From positions 15,977,235-16,041,234 of the forward strand of contig JACAXG010000007.1 in the NCBI GenBank assembly GCA_018881555.1: 64,000 nucleotides of DNA, given 5' to 3'. This stretch comes from Amblyornis subalaris. Lineage: Eukaryota > Chordata > Aves > Passeriformes > Ptilonorhynchidae. Shown here piece after piece: positions 37,098-51,006 of the stretch (its first letter is position 1; every line of letters starts with the position of its first letter). The notes under the pieces are model-generated. The model was not told the origin of the DNA, did no database searches, and saw only the letters and a list, made by a program, of their open reading frames with translations. A program made the translations under genes and the position numbers.

Positions 37098-40000
37098 ATA
37101 ATGATCCATATATCTAAGTCTTAAGCCTTGTACAAGATAATCAAATAAAACTTTTATTGGTCTTTACAATCCACAATAAAGATCTGCCATATTCAACCAT
37201 CACTACAGCTGAATATTTCATCGGGTCAGAGATCTTCAATCATGACCAAAAGTTTTTCTGCTTAAGAGGGGTGGAGAGCAACACAATCTTTGAGGCTGGA
37301 TACCTAAGTCACTACTGTATGCAATAGGGATCTAAATTTGCTGCAATTTCCTTGTGTGCTGTTGTCACATGCCATTAAGAGTCATGAATGCTCATAGGAA
37401 AATAGCGAAGTGTCTTTTATACTGCACAGGCTACCAGTGTACTCAGAGATAATTTTGGGAAAGCTAAGCCTGAGAAGAAACACAACATAAAAGCTGGACC
37501 ACCTGTTGGGGAAAGTTGCCTGCATTCAGAGGTCTTTCCAGGGCTTTCACAGTTATCATGCAGTCAACATTTACATTGCTGTTAGAAGAATCCCTTTGTA
37601 GACTCCTTCAGCTTTTCAGTATAGTAAAACTGTGTTGGGTAGGTGAGGGGTGTTTTCATTTTGAGAGTGTGTGAATGTGCACGCTTGATGAAATAAATTT
37701 GGTATGCCAGTTCTAGGGTGCCTATTCATTAGTGTCCTCCTGCTGTTCACATTTTATTAATGAAGCAACCCATCACCCCCCTACCAGCAGACACTTAATT
37801 CCTTCCCAGAATCCATCTGCTTTCCATGGTCCTTTGAAACCAGCTTTTTATGGAGTCAGCTTTAACAAAGTCTTACCGTCATGGGTCAATTAAATACCAA
37901 GTATTGTTATTTCACAGCTACAGCTCCTTTAAAGTGTCTCTTAGCTGTGATTAACTCTGAGATGATATCTGGGGAGGATTGGACAACCAAGATCCTAGTT
38001 TAAAAGAAATTTATTCTTAGAGGAGATCATGGAATAAAGGTGGAATATGAACTCAAAATGGGAAAATTAAGGGTGTGATTGTGGAACTCTCACTTAGTCA
38101 GACACCACTCAGACAAGTAATCGCTGGCTGCTTATTATGGGGTACATGATACTCTAGAGATAGTTTTTAATTCACATTATGAATGTTTCAAACTTAATCA
38201 GAGAATGCACATATGCATCTAAGATTTTATGATTTGCTGCAAACTTAATAAANAATGACTATACACATACAATTACTTTAGGTGCAATGGAGAATAAGAG
38301 TATTACAATAATATTTTGGGAATATCCATGGCCCTTTCAAGTACTGAAATAAATNATGTTTATAGTCAGCATCTCTTCTAATGACATTCTGTTATGTCAG
38401 TTATAAAAATATATATTTAAAAAACTTTCTATCTCCAATTGTAAGTAAAGTTTTTGACGAGTTTAAACTTTACTTTTTATATATTCAATTGACAAGTTTA
38501 AAAATCACTTTTTATGTCTTCAGTATTATGATGTATAAAAANCCATTCTAAGCCTTTATTAAATATTAAAAAGTGTCAGTTGTATGACCTNCCTACTTCT
38601 AAAGGTCACTTTTCTGCTTCAGGTCGGTGTCGTTACTGAGGTAATAATAACACTTTAATGTATAGAGGCGCATCACTGAAGAACTGGTGGCAGAAAGTTT
38701 AACAGAATGGATGTGGTGGGACCTAAAAACCAGTAGGGTTTGCATTTCATTTGTGCTGAATGCCCAACTTTATCTTCCAGCTCAACATCTGCTGCTGAAG
38801 TTTGGGGAATACATAAAAAGATTTGCAGTTCACCTCTAACTTTTTAATATAAATTATTGATTTAACCACTGACATTCAGTTTATCGCTCTCCTGTGTTTG
38901 CACTGTCTGGGATTTTTTTAAGTTAAGACAACTCAATCCCTGGCATTTTACATAGTTGGTAATAAATTGTGAATTGTTTCTAAACTGAACTGAGGTGACC
39001 CATAACTAAAGAGAAAAAAAATTTCTGTATTCAGTAACCACTGCGTGTGTGTAACTAATGCTCGGATGGAGACTGCTTCATCTTTCTGTTTGATCTGAGA
39101 GTCACGGCATTTGAGATCCATGAAACACTTACATAGTGCAGATGTAACTCCCAGTTCTTGATAAAGGGTGAAGACGTTTGAGTGGTGGAGTTGAATGTAC
39201 AGTTATGTTATTGCCAGTAACTTAGATAAACTTCTCTTCTCTGGACCAGTCTGCATGTTTGTACCTGGACCAGACAGCGGGGGAGGTTGTGGGGATTGCT
39301 CTGGAGCTTGTTCCCATGGGCAGTCCTGATACCTGCCTCACAAACCATAGTGGGTGTCTGCCAATCTCAGCAAGGAACCGCAGTTCGAAAAATCAAACGT
39401 GATTTTTCTTTTTTTGAGGTAATTTTGCCAGATAAATTGAATGGTTATCAATTCGATGAAAGGAGGAACTGGTAGATGTTTTTGGTTTTATTGTAAGAAA
39501 CTGTATTTGGCCTATCAATTTTATGCATTAATTTTATGCTATAATGCACACATTCATACCTGTATGTTTTTTATATATAACAAACCAGGCACTCTTTTTT
39601 TTAACATCAGGTATCAGTCAGGACTCTCTGCTTGTAGGAAAAACATATTGTATCTTTGAGTCATTTAGTGGAATGAAGTGGATGCACCTTTCAAGTGGCT
39701 TTTTTTGCTAGCATATGACTAAACATTCTTTTTGTTAACTTGTGCAATTCTGTAAAGCTATTGCTAAGAAAGGAGAATGTATTAATTCCATGTCAAGATG
39801 CATAAGCAGTGTTGGAATGTCACCATATCCTGTCCTGGTCTAGGTAATTCTTGTGTTTGTCTGAGCCATTAAGTTTAAAAGTGTTTAAGAACAGAATATG
39901 AGCCATGACCCCTGGTACAAATATTTATATTCTGCTATTACAGTCTATAAATGCAGGGGTTTGTAAGTAGCAAATATATAACCAACATCTTGAGGCAAGC

Positions 40001-42164
40001 TGGAGGATTTATCACTATGGGAAAAAATAATTTAACATCCATGAACAGTTACATACAAATCCTGAATATAGATAGGGGAATAACGGATAGCCTTAAACAA
40101 AGGAAAGATAGGACTTGGAAGCAGAGGGAGATGTTTTTATATATGCCTAGCATCTAACATAAACACATTTCACTGTACTTTAAGTAGTCCTTGCTTTTCC
40201 ATGCACTGTGAAGGTCTAACACAGTTAGAGCAGGCTGCACATTATCATAACATGAATCAGGATTGGTCATATTTTGAATCCAATGACCATACAAACTAGA
40301 ACTCTAGACAATTTTTCTCCTTCTATTATTTTTTTGTTCAATGCATGTCTAAGAAAATGCTGCTTCTTAAAACAACCTAATCGACGTAAAACTTCAATGC
40401 TCAGCTGCACTGTATGTCCATATTTTCTTTTAAAGCCAAGTATGTTTATTAATCCTCTGGTAACTAATAAAATCTAAAAAAAAGAAATTTCTGGTCTCCC
40501 ATGCATGATGCCTGATTGAAACAAGAAGAAATCTGAACACTTTTCTTGTTTGAAAAATTTCAGTTTTTAAACAGTGACATGTCATTTTAATGTCACGTGT
40601 TTCAATTTTGTAAGAAAGATATTTCTGTTTAAGAATAGGAGGCAATATGCTGGAATATAAAATAGCAAACATCATGTTGTAATCAATTCCTGGAGGTGAC
40701 TGTTGCAACATTAGTCATAACAATTAAATTCTCAAAATTATCTTTTTATTGTATTGCAAGTCGGATATACCACAGTCCCCTCACCAGCTTCATTGAGACC
40801 CTCATATTCCTTCAAACATTTTTTATATTAAAAGTCTACATTTTGTGGTTAGTTGTTTCGATTCAGTTTAGTGGTGAAATACATAAACATTTTAACATCT
40901 AAATAGGGGTTCATCCTCCAATTGGGAGTAAATAAATCTAAAAAAATTTGCAAGTGAAGTAACTGAAAACTGTGGCCTTACTGCTAGTCTTCAGCTGTGG
41001 CTACCTTATTGTCTTTTGAGATATTCCAAGTTTTCCCCAGTTTCCCATCTTTATTCTGAGAAGACCCTTCTATGCATTTATGGGAATGAATGTGATATTT
41101 GTTCCACAGGTATTTTACAGAGAGCTGTCAGGCAGATAGTAATTTGTGTGGTGACTTCTGTGTTGCAGCTGAATAGACTAAACATGTATTTCTGTTTGTG
41201 CTGTTACAGTACGAAAATAATCTTTAAAAAAGCCCAAAAACCAAACAGATTTTTATTGTTCAAATCATCATAAGGCTGTTTACTTTGTAACAAAGTGCTC
41301 TACAAAAACTCTAACTTCAAATGTAAACATGACTCCCGGTGCCCCCTGCCACGCACACAAACAATCATCAACCTGAAATTGCATCTTAACCATAGCAACG
41401 TGAACACTTACCTTCTGAAATGCTTCATTAATGAAAATGCTGGGACAATTCTTTGCCTCTAGAAAATTAGAGTAATTTAGAGATATTTGTTATTTCATTT
41501 TCAAGCTTCTAACCTCTAGGACATCATTCACTTTGGTCATTTGGCTTGTTTTAATTTTGTTTTTAATTCTATATATTTCTGCATTGATTTTAAGTTTGCC
41601 TTTTTATTCTCTGCGCAGAACCTAAGTCTAAACAATGTTTAAGGGATTCTTCCAAATGGTCTATGCTTTGAGTAATTTGGTTGTTTGTGGGGTTTTTATG
41701 TCTACAACTACATGAAATAGAAATCTAAAATAAAATTAAATACAACCATATAAAATGAAAAACAGCCAAAATGCTATTTTTATTTTATTATTTATTAGTC
41801 TTTCTTGCTAAAGAAAAAGACTAACTCTAGATTATTCTCTTTTGCCTTCCCACACGCACATGTTTAATGGCATGCTTGAAAACTGGGGCCTCATGCTCAG
41901 GACTATATGCCAAGAGCACAAATTTAGTAGTGCAAAGCATTTGGCAGCAGTACCGGTTTTATCATCTCCCACACCCCATGATTTCTTCTTACCTCTTGCA
42001 TCAGCAGCATACCATTTAAAAAAAAAAGAAAAAGTAATCTGCTGTCCTTTCTTCCTCCAAATCCTCAAAGCAGTAACACAACAGTTCAGCTTAGCTACTG
42101 GAAGGGAAATATTTGGTAACCAATTATCGCAGATGATTCAGCTGTGTTCTGAAGTAGACAATAC
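37098..42164. other. Unique AT-rich noncoding DNA
   Basis: No gene or transposable element is recognised in about 5 kb. From 38592 onward the sequence is nearly free of 'n' bases. Open frames are all below 100 codons and look random. Confidence 0.5.
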
Positions 42165-42383
42165 CATAGAATCATAGAATCATTTCAGTTGGAAAGGACT
42201 TCTGAGATCATTGATTCCAACTGTAAACCTGACACTGCCAAGTCTACTGCTAAACCATGTCCCTAAGTGCCACACCTCCACGGCTTTTAAATACCTCCAG
42301 GGATGGTGGCTCAACCACTTCCCTGGGCAGCCTGTTCCGATGCCTGGCCACCATTTCTGTGAAGCTCAAGTCTTTCCTTATTT
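42165..42383 (-). mobile_element. CR1 LINE, 3' end fragment (minus strand)
   Basis: It starts with two terminal octamers CATAGAAT (42165-42180), followed by CAGTTGGAAAGGACTTCTGA, GATCATTGATTCCAACTG, TAAACCATGTCCCTAAGTGC, AAATACCTCCAGGGATGG, TGGCTCAACCACTTCCCTGG, GCAGCCTGTTCCGATGCCTG and TTCTGTGAAG. This is the reverse complement of the avian CR1 3' UTR in register, well preserved, about 220 bp, and 5'-truncated near 42383. Confidence 0.95.
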
Positions 42384-45300
42384 GAAAATGAAAATAAGAA
42401 AGGTGTGTTAGATACTAGAGAAAAGTTAATCAGCTAGTGAGAGAACCTGAAGCCAGGTCTCAGATTCCACTGTTGTTCTATTTGTAGTGTTCCTGACACT
42501 GCAAAGGCCTGAAGAGATCAGGGTNTTCCTGTTTCCTTGGCTCAGGGAAAATTAAGTTCCTGCTCCATACTTTTCTCAAGTAAGATATGTTTTCTTTGAG
42601 AAGATTTAGAGTCTTGTGGGGCCAAATTTTTTAGCTCCTCAGTGTCATGTCTTCATATTATTGTTGATAATCGTGAATAGAAAAATAGTACAAAATACAT
42701 TTTTTCCTATGCATGTGTATCTGAGTGGGAGCAACTATACACAGATGTGATAAAAAGAAGCTCTTGGCTGGAAGAAGCTATGAATAGAAAGTATTGGTTC
42801 ATGTTTCCTATGAAGTACAAGATTAAAAAATCCCAAATTTCCTTCACCAGCCTTAGTTTGGACTTTTGTCAGTGAGCAGAGACATTTCCTTCCTTCAGTT
42901 TGGCTGTTCAAGATACAAGAACCTTAAGTGGAGTAGATGATAAGTACATGAAATGTTTTTAGGAGTTCTTTTTATTGAGAAGAGAGGTGAACTGCTATAT
43001 TTATGGTGAACTCTGTAAAGAAGACTGCTGGTATCGAAGGTCATCGGTCCAACACTCTCTATGGAACTGTCCCATCTGGATGAAGAGCGGTCAGGGGGAA
43101 GCCTGGTTGGTGAGTGCCTGGCAGTGTGGAGCTTGTACCACGTTCTGCGTAATGTGACCAGCTCAGCTCAGCTCCCTGGTGTGTGCTTTCCTGAGCAAGG
43201 CATGAACAAAGCTATGAGGACGGATTGCTTTTTAGCTTGCTTATGAGAGATGAAATTGACAGCAGCTAAAACGTGAAGAGAATCTAATCCGAGTGGAATG
43301 ATGTATCAGGGGAAAATACCATAAGAAAGCAAATACATGTGAAGAAAAGAAATAAAAGTTACATTTCGATGGCTAAAGATAAGTGAGATGATGATACTTA
43401 GGCAGTCTTTCTATTAATTTTTCATCACATCCTGAGAAAGAAAGAAATTCCAAATGGGTTTGGAACTAGGAATCTTGTGATATCTGTCATGCCATGGATG
43501 ATACATGGATTTGATGGAGGCTCTGTGCTTGGGAATGATGATAATTTGGCCTATTTTATCTATCTTGTACTGTAACTTCTGCTTCTCATGATTATGAAAA
43601 CGACCTCATTGCTCACAAAAGAACATGAAGCAAGAATAAAATTGCATAGGCCTTTTTCTCTGCAGTATGTAAAGCTATACATTATGCTGGTGGTACACTT
43701 ATGACTGGAGAAGCCATCAGATTGTGGTGTGTACAAAAATAAGTGAAAAGCTGAGTGGCAGTGCAGAGGCTTTTACACAGCTCAGGAAGAAGCACAAAGC
43801 TTTTCTTTGGAGAAATCCAATTTCATGTTAAAACTTTGGTTGCATTCTTATACATGGCTTATTCATGGAACATTCTCCAAAGCTAAAATAAGTATCTCGC
43901 ACACCTTTTTAGAACCTGAAAATTAGATAGAGATGTAGAATATTAGAAAGCAAAAGTTCGGTTGGGCACAATAAGATGTCTAACCATACCTTCAAAATAT
44001 AACCATTTTCTATAGCCAGAGGTGTTCTTTCTTATTTTATCACATAAAATTTAAAAGATTTAATATAAAAATATTTTAAAAGCATTATGTAACTATCAGT
44101 GATTCCACTGAGTCTGTTAAATTTGTTACTCATTAGAGGGAATTATGATGTATAAGATGTATAACACTCTATTTCTGAGAGGACATGATTTTAACTTCAG
44201 CTATGTCTTTCATTCTAAGGAACTTCTTATTTGTAGTAGCAGTAGAGCTTTGAATGCTTTATGCATTATAAAAACCAAAAAACACTAGCTGCTGTCCAGA
44301 CTCATGATAGTGCCTGATGTAACAAAAAATTAGGTTATAAGGATGTGGAAACCAGTACACATCAACTCAACAGGGAAAACACAGATGCAACAGCTCAAAA
44401 CACTGATTAATTTTCTCCCCAATCTGTAGCAAATTTGCACTGTGTAAGAATAATTTAAGTAAGAGCCTTGCAGATTATCATAGTTCAAATGTGTGAGAAT
44501 TCCCAGTTTCCTGAGGAAATAAACCGCAAGATTTTATCCTAAGCCTCAATTTGTCTTCTTACCTGCAGTCCCATACACAAATCCAAACTGAACTCTGGCG
44601 AAGAGGATGGAGTTTTGCTGGTGCAAATGAGGGGCAAATGATGCCCGATGCATTTAATCAGAAAAACATTGGCTTTCATATTCACCCAAGAGTGATGTGT
44701 GTTACTTCCCTGGCCAGTGAGACATTGCACATATTTTTGCATGCCAAGTTGCATCAGGCTGCCATGGAAAGCAAACAAGTGAAATAACAAGTCCCCCTGG
44801 TATGCTATGGTATAAAATCTGTGACCCAGATACTCCTAGCTCTGCACATAGCACAGTCCAGAGCTAGAGGGGTGAAAAGACAGCTTTGTGTTGCTGGAAC
44901 CTGATCTGCTTAAGACAGATTCCCAGGGAAAATATCAGAATCTCACTTGTACTGGGATACAGCAGCTAGCAATCACCAGACCTTCGGAATCTCCTGGCCA
45001 GTCTTTTTGGCAAGAGACCAAGGCCCCTTTCCCAACAATGTACCTGTGTGACATGGTGACACAGTGTTTTCTTCAGGGGAACACCTCTGAGAATACCTAC
45101 ACTGGCTTTGAGGCTGTGAAGAAACACAGTATATGGTATCACTTCTGAACTCTAGGACAACATGGAGGGAAAAAGAGCATGTGGCATTGACCTTCTCCAG
45201 TGGAGTGCCAGGATACAAGGAATGTGTTGGAGAAAAGTGGTTACATTCTTTCCAATAAGCCAGTAGTTTTTTAAAACTAGGACATTTTTTCATCTACTTT

Positions 45301-48300
45301 CTCATCAAATTGTCTCTACAAGTTGTCCCAAAGTAAAGCCTAAGGGCAGGCAGACCCACCTCTCTTGATGTTACCAGCGGAAATGCTGTACCTGTGCATT
45401 ATCGTTTTTTCAGGGAAAAATATGAGAAACCCAGAGAGGCTGGACTAGACTCTGGACTGTCCTTGGCAGGAGAGATTGATGTCCTTTGTGTTGTGGGTGT
45501 TTGTGTATTTTCATCCGTATTAAGGTACTGATTCAGGAAGGTAGGGAAACCTTTTCATAACTTTCAGCACTAATTTTGCAGTGAGTGACCTCAACTAGAA
45601 TACTGTTCTGAAGTACTGGAGAGCATCTGCTACTTCTTTGTATTCCCAGATGGAATAATCTCTAATACCCAAAGTAATGTTTCTGCTTGAAGTGTCTGGC
45701 AGTCCAGCAGTCAGCTGTAGTTTAACCTTCAGATTTTATGCAGTCTGTGTGACTCTTCTTTAATAAATATTTAATATACGTAACATATTCAGAGAGTTTT
45801 GGTAAGAAAGGCTACAGGCTCTGCCAACGTAGCCAAGGTGTTATCACAGGAAATGGGAGATGTGAGAATATGCCAGTATTAAAAGTGCATTATAGCTAAA
45901 CCTTCTGGATTGTGTGGGTGGACAATGATCTTCAGGATTCTCACTGTAAATATAATATACTCTATTTGTCTAAGCTTTCAAATAGCTGAGTGTACAGTTG
46001 ATTTCACTTACAATATGAGGAAAATAAAAGCTATACCTTACAGGTCATTCTATACGTCTGCATACTGGATGTTTTAAAAAAAGCTAGCCTCTAAAATAAG
46101 TTATTCTGAATTGTCCTTGACAATTGTCAAAGACTAATTATTCTGCTAATGTTCTGTGACTTACTCAAAGGCTATTTTTACCATGAAATTTTTCTCACAA
46201 TGAGAATGCTTCATTCTGCTTCAGTAGTTAGTGATATGTCCTTGAAACACAGGTCCTAGGTTTCGAAATTATCAAGGGCTTTTTAAAGTGTAGACCAGTT
46301 TACTTTGTAACTGAACTGATTCTCTCTCTTTCTGTCTCATTGCATTCAACAAAAGCAATTTTTCAGAAGCAAACATAGAACATAACCACAGTGCCTGGAT
46401 TTGAATCTGTATGTGCTTATAAATACATGAACATATGCGAAATAATAATATTGTGTGAATTTGAAAATGTCTAGGTCCTCTGTACAAGATATCAGAACAC
46501 AAATGTTCATTATCTGATCCAAATATAACTACACAAGATTACGCTGTGCTTTTCTTCTCTTTTTATTTAGTGCAAGTGTTTTGTTCTGAAGGTAGTAGTA
46601 TGATGTCTCATTGTCAACAAGCACTCCTTGAATAGTGCAATCAGGCATAGCTGTGCTGATTTCATGCAAAACATGTTGATCCTCACCACCAGAAGGCAAT
46701 TTATAATTTACTTTTCTAATGTGGATATTTTGTAAGATACGCAGAACTTCCTGGACGACAGTTAATATTCATATATTTAGAATAGGGATTAAAAATTCTA
46801 GGAACGTTTTGGGAGCAATTTCTGAATGATGACCATGGTTGTTCTGAGGAAGTACTCTCTGTTGCATTTGCAATATTGCTTACAGTATTGGGGAAAAGCA
46901 GATCCATAGTGCATGTAGCAAAGTGTTTTTTGCTGTGCTCTAATGCTGGGCAAGGATTCCTAGACAAGCCTCTTCACCTAATTCTGTTGAACTCCCATGG
47001 ATTTCCTGAAAATATTTTCTGTCACTCTCAAAATCTTATTTATGTTTCTTTGTGTAAGTTGGGGTGGGCTGGGGTAGGGATTTTGGAAGAGTACATGGTT
47101 TACGTCTACCCAATAACTTTTCAAGAAAAAACTCAAGTGGTAAATAGTTCTCAATCCAAAAATTCGAAGTCAAAGTAATTTATTTCTTTGGTGCATTCGG
47201 GCAATATTTTTCTTCAGGCTTGTTGCTTTGTACCCATATTCTGTTATGAAAAAAAGTTTCTACAACAGTTAGAACTACAGGATAGAAAGAGTGTGGTGGA
47301 GAAAGGTGACAATGGCATTGATGTTATTGTGCTAATACAAGATCCCTTGATTAAGAGTTTGTCAGGTTCCTTTTGAAGTTGTACAATAAATCAACCTCTC
47401 TCTGGAGATGTTTGAAAGGGTGTAAGCAAGGATGCTGTACACAAATTCCTGGGGGATGTTTACTAACCTCTTCTGTCCAGTCATCAATCACTTCAGCTGG
47501 GCCAAACTGACAATGTCTGGAGGTCACTTGGTTAATAAGACAGAATTAACCCTTTCCACCATGTCATACTTTCCAGTCATTAACACCCCTATCAGATTCC
47601 CAGCTACCAGTTCTTACCTTTAGGACAACATCCTTAAAGACTTGTACATCATCATGAAAGTAGAAATTATAAACAGGTGGCTTGAAAATTAGGAACAAAG
47701 AATGATGAATCTGTGTCTTTCCATATTTGGTTGTAATTGAACTAGTAATTATAATATTATAACAATATTTTTAGTGTAGTATATTTCCAATGATATACCA
47801 AGCTGGAAAGGCTGATGTTAAATGTTAGGTGTAAGACTTTGCTGGCATTAGACCTGTTTTGGAAGCAGGGGGATTGTTTTGCGGGAGGCCATGTGTGAAT
47901 TAAGGCACTTGAGTAGGGAAGTTGCAATAGGTGTATTGACATATAAAACAGTGGATTTATGGGCCTGAAGTTAAGATAAGCAATATTAAACACCTCACTT
48001 TCTGCAGTTCAGATAAATAGAGCGTTTCTTGTGTTATCTGTTGCAGATAAGCAGGTCTCTGAGAAATGTATTGTTGCAATCATCTGTACTCGATACCTTC
48101 CAGCTAGACCTATCCATTTGGCAGTGAACCATGTAATGCAGTCTGTGGATCTGGAGGACACGTGAAATTGAGTCACAGCTCTAAAATCCTTCCCACTTTG
48201 TCTTAGCATGAGTCAGCATTTCTTTTAGCACTGCAGTCTGGTCAAAATGTTCATGTGTTAGCGGGATTACTTAGCTCTGTCAGGGTTAATGTCTTTGTTT

Positions 48301-48408
48301 GTAAAGGCTTGTTTTCTGAGGTGGACTGAAGATGAATGTCATGGTTTCTTAAAACCTGATCTATAAAGGTAATGATTTTCAATTGTGCTCTTACTTTACC
48401 AAAGCTTT
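42384..48408. other. Unique noncoding DNA, no ambiguous bases after 42525
   Basis: No gene, RNA or repeat consensus is recognised. Frames up to 113 codons occur but lack recognisable domains. A stretch near 47395-47420 faintly resembles a CR1 3' UTR but is too short to call. Confidence 0.5.
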
Positions 48409-48450
48409 TGTAAGGGAATTTTCTCTTTTACTGTAAGAGGAACCCTTACA
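48409..48450. repeat. Nested 42-nt hairpin
   Basis: The outer stem TGTAAGGG (48409-48416) pairs with CCCTTACA (48443-48450); the inner stem CTCTT (48423-48427) pairs with AAGAG (48435-48439). The asymmetric internal loops are small. It is too short for a canonical pre-miRNA unless flanking pairing extends it, and I see little extension. Confidence 0.7.
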
Positions 48451-50693
48451 GACACCCTAAGATTCTCACAAAACTGTAGCTTTGATTTTCTTACCAGTCA
48501 TATTCTGTAAGCCATTCTCTGCTCTACCCTCTCAAAAAGGTACATTTTGTTCCTGCACATCCTCTTATGCCTGGAAAAAGTGGAAAATCTGTATTTCAAA
48601 TAGAAGGAGTTCTTTACATCAGTCTTCATGTCCTCAGCAGCCTAGAAAGGCATAGCTTAAGGTAAAAAAGCAGACACCTGTACCTGAGATCAAAGGTTTG
48701 GGGAGTATCTGTGCTTCCTTTACAGATACCACAAGTGCTAGGTATATGGTTAAAACCACCCCTAGTAAAAGTGAAAGCTAGCTTTATGCTGAAAGCTCAG
48801 TTCTAACTTGCTTCTGTCCAACTTGCAATCCATTTATACAGGTGAAAGACTGTCACTGACTTAATTAGGAAGCTTTAAAAATGAGCCATTACTTAATCAT
48901 GACACCCTAGAAGGAAAAAAAGAAAAAGTAAGGGAAGGCGTTAAAAATATTCTTTAAGGTGCTGTAAAAGTTTTATCAGCTAGGTGACATCTGTGAGGAA
49001 GACTTATATTTGTTAGCCTGTAAATTTATGTTGTTTATTTTTTAATTTCTAATCAACTTCAGTCTTCAAGAATTTCTTACAGTAAAAGTCCAGCCCTAGA
49101 TCTCCAAAATAAGTTCTGATTTGCTGTTCCGTTCACATTGACTAGCTTCAATTTTTATTGTATATTGTCCAAAATACAAATTTGGTTGAAAGGGTGGAAA
49201 TAGTTATAAACCTTGCTTTATGTACCACATAAACTGCCAGCTTCCTTTCCAGTGGATGGGAACTCACTTGAGTATGGATAGTCACCAATATCAATAAACT
49301 ATTTGCTGGCAATTGGTATGTGGAAGGCATTGGCATTTCTAAATAGTAATTTAGTTTCACTTTCCTTAATCCACACAAGACTAAAGAGAGTCCTTCTCTC
49401 TTACTCAGGTGGTGGGGAAGGCTGCAGGCTGTGAGTAGAATTGATCCAACTTCCTATGCATCTTCTCTTCCAAAAGTTCTTTCTTGTTTATTGTAATGGA
49501 TATGAAGAAGCCGTGTGGAGGGTGCTGAGAGTGCTGATGAAAGATGGTCAAACATTTTGGATGATCAGTAAAGTTTATGTTTGCAACAAAGAGGTGCATT
49601 TCTTAATTGGAGCCTAAACATTACAGCATTTACACGGAGATTAATACACCGGAAAAAGAGATTCCTGTAAAGCTCTGGAAGTTCAACTCTTAAATGTCAC
49701 ATTATCACCATATCTCCACTTCCTCAAATGCAGAATAAGGAGTATCTGAAACCAAAACCTGAAAATCATCTAAAAGGACTACAGATTGCCATCAATATTG
49801 GCATCTCCTCAGAGGAAACGACTGTAGTTTCACCGCTCAATAGTGTGTTTCAATTCATACTCAGACCTATTTAAATGAGAAGGAAAAAGAGTAGTTAAAG
49901 AAGCACAAACTATGTGAGTGTGTGTATATATATACTATGCATATATGGATAAAGATGAAGTAATATATTTTAATTAGCTAATTTGAAAACAAAGGTGTTC
50001 TGGGTTTTACTTATAGAAATTAATTGAAGTAAATGAAACCACAGTTGTCTGGAGGAGACCATTTTTCATGTCAAGAAACAATTTCTACGTATGATACCAG
50101 AAGGAATACAATTTGATACCCAGCTAGAATTAAAAATGAGTAGGGATCAAGTTAGTAATCTCTTTACTGCAGAGTAGAGGATGTTCTGCCCTGTTGATAG
50201 AGGTTGAAAGCAGATCTCATCACTCGTGGTGCTCATGCAGCTTTGTTCTAACTTTGCTACGCATCCTTTCACTCTGTTTCTCCTCTCTTTTGAAGCCTCT
50301 GTCTTGTCTTTTACTTTCAATTTCACAGCCTCTAGCAGAAAAAGTGCCCCAGACTTGGTGGATAAGCAATACCATCCTTCAATATAGATGTTAGCATTGG
50401 TTTTAATATTGTTTAGTGATATATAGCTCTGCAAACCAACAGAAATCCTGGAAATTATCCTGATTTCTCTCTCTGCTCTACCACTCATTGAATTGCACTG
50501 TGTGAAATGTGTTGATTTGAACTTTCCTGTGCTTACTTAGCAAATCTAACTTAGAAATGTTATTCAGAAACAAAGATATACATTAAGGTTTCACTCCTGC
50601 AACTTTGAGTTGTAGTTAAGTCACTCAGCTAGAATATCCAATGTACAAAACAAAGTGGTAGTTGCAGCAGCAGCCTACAGAAAATAATGGGTC
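48451..50693. other. Unique noncoding DNA
   Basis: No gene or known repeat is recognised. A TG/TA low-complexity patch lies near 49917-49945. Confidence 0.5.
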
Positions 50694-50699
50694 AATGTT

Positions 50700-51000
50700 T
50701 GTTGCACTTGGACACAGAAGAACTACGCAGACTCAGCTCTGTTGAGACAAGAAGCGGGTCCGACAGACCCCGAGCTTGTTTATTTATATGTTTTTAGAAA
50801 CCACTGTGGATTGGAAGGTGAGGTTACCACCCCTCAATCACACTAGTCAAAGGAAAAATCCATCAAACGTCTCCGCCTAGGAGAATGGAATGCAAACAAT
50901 AAAGGACGGTTAGCAAAACATGGCTATGTTTACAGAAAGTGCGTGAGAACTCTGTTACAGAAATGAAAAACATCGAAGAACTGCAAAACTCAGGGTGACA
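50700..51000 (-). mobile_element. Solo LTR, family A copy 2 (minus strand)
   Basis: Perfect 6-bp target-site duplications AATGTT flank it (50694-50699 and 51001-51006). Read on the minus strand the LTR starts TGTCACCC at 51000 and ends GTGCAACA at 50700, giving TG...CA termini. The core AAACATATAAATAAAC (TATA-like plus AATAAA, plus-strand 50778-50793) and a GTGCGTGAGAA block (50939-50949) match the copy at 36020-36353. The U5 parts differ: this copy has a GTCTGTCGGACC stretch where copy 1 is GA/CT-rich. There is no internal retroviral sequence, so it is a solo LTR of about 301 bp, probably class II-like. Confidence 0.88.
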
Positions 51001-51006
51001 AATGTT

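Noticed and set aside
47395..47430. TCTCTGGAGATGTTTGAAAGG as a CR1 3' UTR scrap
   Set aside because: Short partial similarity only; no terminal octamers or neighbouring CR1 blocks.
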